64,000 nt of DNA, from contig JAJZUV010000006.1 in assembly GCA_021848345.1 (NCBI GenBank), positions 1-64,000 of the forward strand. Reading direction: 5' to 3'. This DNA is from Pseudomonadota bacterium. GTDB lineage: Bacteria; Pseudomonadota; Gammaproteobacteria; Burkholderiales; Burkholderiaceae_C. A model generated the notes under the pieces. That model was given only the letters and a program-made list of their open reading frames with translations, did no database searches and was not told the origin of the DNA. Made by a program: the position numbers and the translations under genes. This document shows positions 58,353-64,000 of this stretch, in pieces. Every line of letters begins with the position of its first letter. Position 1 is the stretch's first letter.

Positions 58353-59408
58353 ATGCACAGAATGCATGATGAAAGATTCAGGCCAAGTGCCGGAAAGGAT
58401 CGACAACGGCTGGCTCCGACTCGCCGTATCGACACCGGATTCCTGCGCGCGTTCGAGGCGGCCGCGCGCCTGGGCGGATTCACCGCGGCCGCGCGCGAGT
58501 TGTCGCTGACCCAATCCGCGCTGAGCCGGCAGATCCAGTCCATCGAGCGCGAGGTCGGCGTCGCGCTGTTCGAGCGCGACGGACCGCGCGTGCGCCTGTC
58601 TGCGGCCGGCGAGCGCCTGGCAGCGGCCCTGCGGCCGGCGCTGGCGGCGCTGGACGCCACCGTGGAGCAGTTGCGCCAGTCCTCGCAGCGCCCGCGCGTG
58701 CGCATCACCACCTTCGCCTCCTTCGCGAGCCTATGGCTGATGCCGCGCCTGCCCTTGTTCCAGGCCCAACACCCCGAGGTGGACATCGCCGTGGAAGCGT
58801 CAGACCAGATCGCCGACCTGGACGCCAGCGGGCAGGACGTGGCGCTGCGCCTGGCGCGACCCGCGCACGCGGCCGTGCGCGAGGATCTGGCGCAGGCCTT
58901 GTTCGAGGAGCGCATCGCGCCGGTGTGCAGCCCGCGCCTGCTGGCGGAGTTGCAGCGCCGCGGAACCACCTTGCGCACGCCGGCGGATCTCGCGCGCACC
59001 ACGCTGATCGGCGAGGTCGGTCCGGGCGGCAGTCCTGTCGCGGCCTATGCGTACCTGGACGCGCTGTCCTGGCAGGCGTGGTTCCGGTCCGTCGGCCACC
59101 GCGACGTGCAGCCGCTGAGCTGGCTGCACCTGAACTTCACGCACCAGACGGTGCAGGCCGCGCAGGCCGGCATGGGCGTGGCGATGGGCCAGCTGGGCCT
59201 GATCCGCCCGCTGCTGGCCGACGGCAGCCTGGTCATGCCGCTGGGCGAGCCGCAGGCTTCGGGAGTCTTCTACTACATGGTCCTGCGCGAACGCTCGCGC
59301 GAGCGTCCCGAGGTGCGCGCGCTGGTGGACTGGCTGCGCACGCAACTGGTGCAGGAGCAGACGCCGGACGCTTCCACCCCGGCTCAGGGTCCGCAGAGGG
59401 CTCGCTAG
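58353..59408 (+). CDS. LysR-family regulator (GcvA-like)
   Basis: The 351-residue protein has an N-terminal winged helix at about residues 27-85 (IDTGFLRAFEAAARLGGFTAAARELSLTQSALSRQIQSIEREVGVALFERDG). A LysR substrate-binding domain follows (RVRITTFASFASLWLMPRLPLFQAQHPEVDIAVEASDQIADLDASGQDVALRLAR), of the GcvA branch. The first 26 residues before the helix are unusual, so a downstream start is possible; ATG 58362 is the next in frame. It is divergent from the DUF2917 gene. Confidence 0.85.
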   Translation: MHRMHDERFRPSAGKDRQRLAPTRRIDTGFLRAFEAAARLGGFTAAARELSLTQSALSRQIQSIEREVGVALFERDGPRVRLSAAGERLAAALRPALAALDATVEQLRQSSQRPRVRITTFASFASLWLMPRLPLFQAQHPEVDIAVEASDQIADLDASGQDVALRLARPAHAAVREDLAQALFEERIAPVCSPRLLAELQRRGTTLRTPADLARTTLIGEVGPGGSPVAAYAYLDALSWQAWFRSVGHRDVQPLSWLHLNFTHQTVQAAQAGMGVAMGQLGLIRPLLADGSLVMPLGEPQASGVFYYMVLRERSRERPEVRALVDWLRTQLVQEQTPDASTPAQGPQRAR

Positions 59409-59415
59409 CAGGCTG

Positions 59416-59889
59416 CTAGCTTCCGCCCCGGGGAATCGGCTCGGGGGGCAGGTCCTCGGGGGGCGTGCGCGGGGTCTGGGGGTCGGGTCGGCGTTGCGCG
59501 TGACGCGGACCCTGGCCCGCATGGCGCGGCGCCTCCTGACTGTCTTCGCGTCGGTCTTCGCGCGGCCCTTCGCCCGGCGGCTTGTCGGAGGCCGGCGTCG
59601 CGCGGGGCTGCCCCGGCTCGCCCGGGGCGTCGTCGGCCAGCTTGGGGTCGCGCACCGGGAACGCGCCCTCGGGGGTGACGGCCAGCGGGTCGCTGGCGGG
59701 GAAGGATTCCACCAGCGCATGGTCGAGCTGTTCCTCGATCTGCCGGTTGCGCCGCAGGGTTTCGCGCTCGTACTGCATGCGCTGTTCGCGTGCCTGCGGG
59801 TCGGGGGCCGGGCGCGAGGGACGCTTCGCGCTGGTCGCGGCGTCGTCTTCGCGCAGCGGGCGCGAGGGATCGGAGTGGGAGGTGTTCAT
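59416..59889 (-). CDS. Small hydrophilic protein with ESFPASDP motif
   Basis: I do not recognise a function. The 157-residue protein is rich in Arg, Asp, Pro and Glu and probably disordered. The one conserved segment, NRQIEEQLDHALVESFPASDPLAVTPEGAFPV (about residues 50-80), has the ALxESFPASDP motif found in many small proteobacterial proteins. ATG 59889 starts MNTSHSDPSRPL. The C-terminal half contains RREDSQEAPRHAGQGPRHAQRRPDPQT-type low complexity. It converges with the LysR gene 7 bp away. Confidence 0.6.
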   Translation of the reverse strand: MNTSHSDPSRPLREDDAATSAKRPSRPAPDPQAREQRMQYERETLRRNRQIEEQLDHALVESFPASDPLAVTPEGAFPVRDPKLADDAPGEPGQPRATPASDKPPGEGPREDRREDSQEAPRHAGQGPRHAQRRPDPQTPRTPPEDLPPEPIPRGGS

Positions 59890-60196
59890 CGTGGCGGTAG
59901 GTTGAGGGTTCGGGACGAGATGCCGGCGCGGGGACGGGCGACTGCCTGGGGCCGTCGCGAGTTCCACGGCCACCAGGGGCCGCGACGCCGGACAGGGTTG
60001 GGGTCCATGGTTGCGCATTCGCGCCGGCCTTGCAGGCGCGGGGCATGCGCCCGCGCGCGCCTATGGGCCTATGGCTGGCGGGGTTGACGTCTGTCACTTT
60101 CCGTAGCTTCAGGCGCGCGACGCGGCTGCTACGCTGCCCTCGGGCCCTCAGGCGTGGCCTGGACGAGCGGGCCTCTCACACATCCAGGAGACGACC
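59890..60196. other. Divergent 307-bp intergenic region
   Basis: This gap separates the minus-strand ESFPASDP protein and the plus-strand amidotransferase. TTGACG at 60084-60089 could be a -35 box for the amidotransferase, with TAGCTT (60104-60109) or a later TACGCT as a weak -10. AGGAG at 60185-60189 is the amidotransferase ribosome site. No ORF, RNA gene or clear dyad was found in the rest. Confidence 0.4.
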
Positions 60197-61027
60197 ATGT
60201 GCGAATTGTTCGCGGTCAGCAGCGCGCGCGCGGCGCGCGTGCGCCTGCGCTTTGCCGAGTTCGCCACGCACGGCGCGCCGCTCGAGCCCGACGGGGTGGC
60301 CGGCAATCCCGACGGTTGGGGCGCGGCCTATTTCGACGGCGTGGACGCCCACGTGCTGCGCGAACCGGTACCGGCGGTGCGCAGCGCCTTCGCGCGGGTG
60401 CTGGAGGACCACGACTTCCACAGTCCGCTGGTACTGGCGCACGTGCGCCGGGCTTCGCGGGGGCCGGTGGCCCTGGCCAACACCCAGCCCTTCGTGCGCG
60501 AGCTCGGCGGCCGCGTGCATGTGTTCGCGCACAACGGCGACCTGCCGCAGGTGCAGGAACGCTGGCCGCTGCCGGTGGTGGCCGGCCGCATGCTCGCGCA
60601 GCCTGTCGGCCAGACCGATTCGGAGCATGCCTTCTGTCATCTGCTGCGCCGGCTCGAGGCGCTGTGGCTCGACGCCGATGGCGTGCCGGACGCCGCGTCT
60701 CGTCTCGAGGTGGTTCGGGAATTCGCCGAGCGCATGCGTTCGCTGGGGCCGGCGAACTTTCTCTACACCGATGGCGACTGCCTGTTCGCGCATGCCGACC
60801 GCCGGCATCAGGCCGACGGCAGCGTGCGCGAACCGGGGCTGCACCTGTGGTTGCGCCGCGCGGCCGCCGTGCACGAGCACGAAGCGCATGGGCTGCAGGT
60901 GCATGCCAGCCACGCCGCTGCGCATCCGATGGCGATGCTGGCCAGCGTCCCGCTGGGTCGGGGCGACTGGCAGATGCTGCCGCGGGGTACCGTGGTCGGA
61001 TTGCGACAGGGCGAGCGTTTCGCTTGA
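60197..61027 (+). CDS. Class II glutamine amidotransferase (YafJ/EgtC-like)
   Basis: The 276-residue protein has the N-terminal nucleophile Cys2 directly after Met (MCELFAVSS), as in class II (Ntn) amidotransferases. GVAGNPDGWGAAYFDG and the ammonia-channel segments VLAHVRRASRGPVALANTQPF and HVFAHNGDL also match. It belongs to the YafJ/EgtC-like group, whose substrate is often unknown. Glutamine would give ammonia at Cys2. AGGAG 8 nt before ATG 60197 confirms the start. Confidence 0.87.
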   Translation: MCELFAVSSARAARVRLRFAEFATHGAPLEPDGVAGNPDGWGAAYFDGVDAHVLREPVPAVRSAFARVLEDHDFHSPLVLAHVRRASRGPVALANTQPFVRELGGRVHVFAHNGDLPQVQERWPLPVVAGRMLAQPVGQTDSEHAFCHLLRRLEALWLDADGVPDAASRLEVVREFAERMRSLGPANFLYTDGDCLFAHADRRHQADGSVREPGLHLWLRRAAAVHEHEAHGLQVHASHAAAHPMAMLASVPLGRGDWQMLPRGTVVGLRQGERFA

Positions 61028-61039
61028 TCCAGATCTCCC

Positions 61040-61056
61040 GGGGCCGGGCCGGCCCC
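61040..61056 (+). terminator. GC-rich hairpin after the amidotransferase gene
   Basis: GGGGCCG (61040-61046) and CGGCCCC (61050-61056) form a perfect 7-bp stem with loop GGC, 13 bp after the stop. Only TGTT follows, so it is a weak intrinsic terminator at best. After it the DNA becomes AT-rich (61066-61105), which probably holds the promoter of the next gene. Confidence 0.35.
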
Positions 61057-61206
61057 TGTTCGCGGGGTGATATTTCTGAGAAACACGTTAAGATTTATCA
61101 CACAACGCCTTGGATTCACAGACTATTTGCTTCGTGGGCTGCGGTAGGGGGCAGTCACTGCCCGGGCCGGCGGCCGCCTGCTGCAGGTTCTCGACTCCGC
61201 CCCGCC

Positions 61207-62265
61207 ATGCCCGCTACCGCCCTGAGCACCCAGCACACCGTCGAGCAAGCCAAGGTCCTGGCCTTTCGCGCCGTCGACTTCCTGCTCGAACACGAAGTCG
61301 CGCCGATTCCCCTGAGCTACGGGGTCGCCTACGAATACCTCAGCGGCGGCAGTCCGGAGCTGTGCCGCACCCTGGACGAGTATCTGCACAGCGGGCGCAA
61401 GATCGACGCCTTCGTGTTGCGCGACCTGCACGAGCGCCATCTGGCGGTCGACCGCTCGACCCCGCTGCGCAGCGTGGGCAACGATTTGCAGCAGTTGCTG
61501 GGTGAATTGACCCAGAACATCGAGGAAGCGGGGCGGGGCGCCGAGGAGTTCGGCCAGGCCCTCGACACCACCCTGGGCAGTCTGGGCGACAACGCCGACG
61601 CGCAAAGCCTGCGCATCATCGCCAGCGGCCTGGTGGTGGCCACCCAGCGCGCCCGCCAGCGCAACGAGCACCTGCAGCAGCGCCTGCAGGTCACGCTGGC
61701 CGAGAGCGAGAAGCTCAAGCTGGAACTGGAGCGCCATCGGCGCGAGGCCCTGATCGATCCGCTCACGGGCCTGTGGAACCGGCGTGCCATGGACAACGAG
61801 CTCGACGAGCTGATGGCGGTGGAGCCCGATGCGCCCTTGAGCCTGCTGATGCTGGACATCGACCACTTCAAGCGCATCAACGACACCCACGGCCACGCCC
61901 TCGGCGATGCCGTGTTGCGTCACGTCGCCGAGGCGATCCGCAAGTGCCTGCGCAGCGACGACCATGCAGTGCGCTACGGGGGGGAGGAGTTCCTCGTGCT
62001 GTTGCCGCGCACCTCGCTGCTGGAGGCCGCGCAGGTGGCGGAGAACATCCGCACGCGCGTGGCCGCGCTGCGGCTGCGCCGGCGCAGCGACAACCTGGTG
62101 CTCGAGCCCTTCACCGTGTCGCTGGGCGTGGCCAGCCGCAAGCCCGGGGACACGCGCGACACCTTGCTGCGCCGCACCGACCGGGCGCTGTACCGCTCGA
62201 AGGACGCGGGGCGCAACCGCGTGAGCCTCGACGGCGACCACGGACACGCTCCCGGGCACGCCTGA
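61207..62265 (+). CDS. Diguanylate cyclase (GGDEF) with uncharacterised N-terminal domain
   Basis: The 352-residue protein has an N-terminal all-helical region (residues about 1-180, VEQAKVLAFRAVDFLLEHEVAPIPLSYGVAYEYLSGG). A coiled-coil linker follows (ERNEHLQQRLQVTLAESEKLKLELERHRREALIDPLTGLWNRRAM), then a GGDEF domain with LLMLDIDHFKRINDTHGHALGDAVL and the active-site VRYGGEEFLVLLPR. It makes cyclic di-GMP from GTP; the N-terminal region presumably senses a signal. The HD-GYP protein at 52246 would degrade the product. Confidence 0.9.
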   Translation: MPATALSTQHTVEQAKVLAFRAVDFLLEHEVAPIPLSYGVAYEYLSGGSPELCRTLDEYLHSGRKIDAFVLRDLHERHLAVDRSTPLRSVGNDLQQLLGELTQNIEEAGRGAEEFGQALDTTLGSLGDNADAQSLRIIASGLVVATQRARQRNEHLQQRLQVTLAESEKLKLELERHRREALIDPLTGLWNRRAMDNELDELMAVEPDAPLSLLMLDIDHFKRINDTHGHALGDAVLRHVAEAIRKCLRSDDHAVRYGGEEFLVLLPRTSLLEAAQVAENIRTRVAALRLRRRSDNLVLEPFTVSLGVASRKPGDTRDTLLRRTDRALYRSKDAGRNRVSLDGDHGHAPGHA

Positions 62266-62317
62266 GGCGGCCCGCCCCCCGCTCGGCCCGCGCTGCCGCG
62301 CGGCTCGGCGCAGGGTC

Positions 62318-63925
62318 TCAATGCGCTCCCGCGGCCTCGCTGCCGCCGGCGCCCGCGGTTCCGGGCCGGACCAGCCAGACCAGCACGATCATCGCCACGA
62401 ACAGCCAGGCGCTGAGCCGGAACATCTCGTCCACCGAGATGGTCGAGGCCTGCACGTCGATCAGGCGGTTGATGACTCCCAGCGCCTGCTGGTGGCTCAG
62501 TCCGCCCGCCTCCAGCATGTGCATCACGCCCTCCGATCGCGGGCCTTGCGTGTAGATGTGCTGCGCCAGTTGCTCGTGGTGCAGGCTGGAGCGGTTGTCC
62601 CACAGCGTGGTGTAGATCGAGGCCCCGAAGGAGCCCGCGGTGATGCGCGCGAAATTCGACAACCCGGCGGCCGAGGCCACGCGCTGGTGCGGCAGGCCGC
62701 CCAGGATGATGCCCAGCAGCGGGATGAAGAACGTGGCGGTGGCCACGCCCTGGATCACCGTGGGCAGCGAATAGTCCCAATAGGTGTCCCCGGCGGTGAA
62801 GCGCGAGCGCATCCAGAACACCAGCGCGAACACCAGGAAGGAGAATGAAGTCACCCAGCGGGTGTCCACGCGGCTGGCGTAGCGGCCCACGAAGGGCATG
62901 AACAGCAGCGCGAACAGCCCCACCCAGGCCAGCACGCCGCCGGCCGCGGTGGCCGTGTAGCCGATGTACTCCTGCAGCCACAGCGGCAGCAGCACGAGGG
63001 AGCCGAAGTACATGCCGTAGGCCAGCGAGAGCATGATCGTGCCCAGGGTGAAATTCGGCAGCGCGAACAGCCGGAGATCGACCACGGGGTGGCGGTCGGT
63101 GAGCTCCCAGATCATGAACAGCACGAAGCCCACCACCGCGGCCACGGCCAGCATGATGATGGTGGTGGAGCCGAACCAGTCGAGTTCCTCGCCCTTGTCG
63201 AGCATCACCTGCAGGGAGCCGACCCAGATGACCAGCAGCACCAGGCCGGTCCAGTCGATGGGCAGCTTGTGGGTGGGGGTCTCGCGCGAGCCGTAGATGG
63301 TCAGCGTGATCAGGCTGCACACCAGGCCCACGGGCACGTTGATGTAGAAGATCCAGGGCCAGGAGATGTTGTCGGTGATCCAGCCCCCGAGCAGCGGGCC
63401 GGCGATGGGCGCGACCAGCGTGGTCATCGACCACATGGCCAGCGCCATGCCGGCGCGTTCGCGCCGGTAGCTCGACAGAAGCAGGGTCTGCGACAGCGGG
63501 ATCATCGGCCCGGCGGACGCGCCTTGCAGCACGCGGAACACGATCAGCACCGGCAGGCTCGGCGCCTGTCCGCACAGGAAGGAGAACAGCGTGAACAGCG
63601 CGATGCTCGCCAGGAAGGTGCGCACGGCGCCGAAGCGCTGGGTCAGAAAGCCGGTCAGCGGAACCGCGATGGCATTGGCGACGCCGAAGGAGGTGATCAC
63701 CCAGGTGCCCTGGGACGAGCTCACGCCCATGTCGCCGGCGATGGACGGGATGGACACGTTGGCGATCGACGTGTCCAGCACGTTCATGAAGGTCGCCAGG
63801 CTGAGCGCGATGGTGCCGATCACCAGCGTGCCCCCGGTCAGGGGCCTCAGGTGCGCGGGCGCCGCGGGAATGGGCGCCGGTTCCGGCGCAGGCGCGGCCG
63901 CGTCGGCCGGGGTATCGGGGTTCAT
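62318..63925 (-). CDS. emrB: EmrB/QacA-type MFS drug exporter (DHA2)
   Basis: The 535-residue protein has 14 predicted spans. The helix 1 motif LATFMNVLDTSIANVSIPSIAGDMGVSSSQGTWVITSF is that of EmrB (Asp-rich TIVN-type), and VFRVLQGASAGPMIPLSQTLL, GPLLGGWITDNISWPWIFYINVPVGL and ILGGLPHQRVASAAGLSNFAR also match. EmrB works with the membrane-fusion protein EmrA; no emrA lies within the window on either side. ATG 63925 is used. A short dyad lies 20 bp upstream. Confidence 0.88.
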   Translation of the reverse strand: MNPDTPADAAAPAPEPAPIPAAPAHLRPLTGGTLVIGTIALSLATFMNVLDTSIANVSIPSIAGDMGVSSSQGTWVITSFGVANAIAVPLTGFLTQRFGAVRTFLASIALFTLFSFLCGQAPSLPVLIVFRVLQGASAGPMIPLSQTLLLSSYRRERAGMALAMWSMTTLVAPIAGPLLGGWITDNISWPWIFYINVPVGLVCSLITLTIYGSRETPTHKLPIDWTGLVLLVIWVGSLQVMLDKGEELDWFGSTTIIMLAVAAVVGFVLFMIWELTDRHPVVDLRLFALPNFTLGTIMLSLAYGMYFGSLVLLPLWLQEYIGYTATAAGGVLAWVGLFALLFMPFVGRYASRVDTRWVTSFSFLVFALVFWMRSRFTAGDTYWDYSLPTVIQGVATATFFIPLLGIILGGLPHQRVASAAGLSNFARITAGSFGASIYTTLWDNRSSLHHEQLAQHIYTQGPRSEGVMHMLEAGGLSHQQALGVINRLIDVQASTISVDEMFRLSAWLFVAMIVLVWLVRPGTAGAGGSEAAGAH

Positions 63926-63944
63926 CGGGATATCGTCGGTTTCT

Positions 63945-63956
63945 TATCAAATGATA
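63945..63956. promoter_or_regulatory. TATCA-AA-TGATA dyad upstream of emrB
   Basis: TATCA (63945-63949), AA (63950-63951) and TGATA (63952-63956) form a 12-bp dyad in an AT-rich region upstream of emrB. MarR/EmrR-type repressors bind short AT-rich dyads, so it is a candidate operator. The regulator itself would lie beyond the window end. Confidence 0.45.
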
Positions 63957-64000
63957 TCTTCTCGGCTGATTTCATGCCGTGGGCGCTCCGCGCGCCGCCC

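Overview
The window is a very GC-rich bacterial chromosome segment with tightly packed genes, frequent GTG starts and 1-11 nt gene overlaps. A DUF2917 protein, a cytosolic CZB-type chemoreceptor, a GcvA-like LysR regulator, citrulline-hydrolase/ornithine-cyclodeaminase genes and HglS-type lysine catabolism all fit a betaproteobacterium, most likely Burkholderiales. The species cannot be resolved from the window. No rRNA, tRNA or CRISPR array was seen.

Left part (1-14.5 kb). A low-GC junction of about 115 bp abuts an amidohydrolase that has lost its N-terminus. Next comes a type II toxin-antitoxin pair (Xre/MbcA antitoxin, RES toxin) whose toxin gene is translationally coupled to a polytopic membrane protein. 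Housekeeping and accessory genes follow: an SRPBCC protein, a LysE exporter with a divergent Lrp-type regulator, a VOC protein, a YCII protein with its ECF42-type sigma factor, a DUF302 protein, a low-complexity small protein and a soluble PAS-MCP-CZB chemoreceptor. Then come the threonine-to-glycine genes (kbl plus an SDR threonine dehydrogenase) with a divergent XRE-cupin regulator, and an amidase.

Centre (14.6-29.4 kb). This is an aryl-polyene (APE)-type type II polyketide and lipid cluster. A 15-gene minus-strand operon encodes two acyl carrier proteins, two active ketosynthases, a ketosynthase-like partner without the catalytic cysteine, a ketoreductase, two hotdog dehydratase-type proteins and an aryl/acyl-activating ligase. 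It also encodes a LpxL-like acyltransferase, a LolA-like protein, an MMPL exporter, a COG4648 membrane protein, a PAP2 phosphatase and a NodB-type deacetylase. A PlsC-like acyltransferase and a family 2 glycosyltransferase converge on its end from the plus strand. No methyltransferase, thioesterase or aromatic ammonia-lyase was recognised.

Right part (29.5-64 kb). This holds the HglS-like 2-oxoadipate enzyme with a small alpha/beta hydrolase, then a citrulline/ornithine-to-proline module (ctlX, ocd, divergent Lrp). An EamA exporter lies divergent to a MocR-type regulator, with a long dyad between them, followed by a tandem-cupin protein. A LuxR-type regulator sits between a mandelamide/indoleacetamide-type amidase and a branched-chain/amide ABC transporter that has a fused permease-ATPase. 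The amidase and ABC promoters share the same dyad and -10-like box at identical spacing, which suggests one regulon. Further right are an NTF2-like protein plus a ThDP enzyme, a phosphotransferase-kinase fusion with a DHH-like protein, and a signalling cluster (hybrid kinase, receiver, HD-GYP). The window ends with an MFS transporter, an APC permease, a PHA-synthase-like hydrolase, DUF2917/LysR, a class II glutamine amidotransferase, a GGDEF protein and an EmrB-type exporter.
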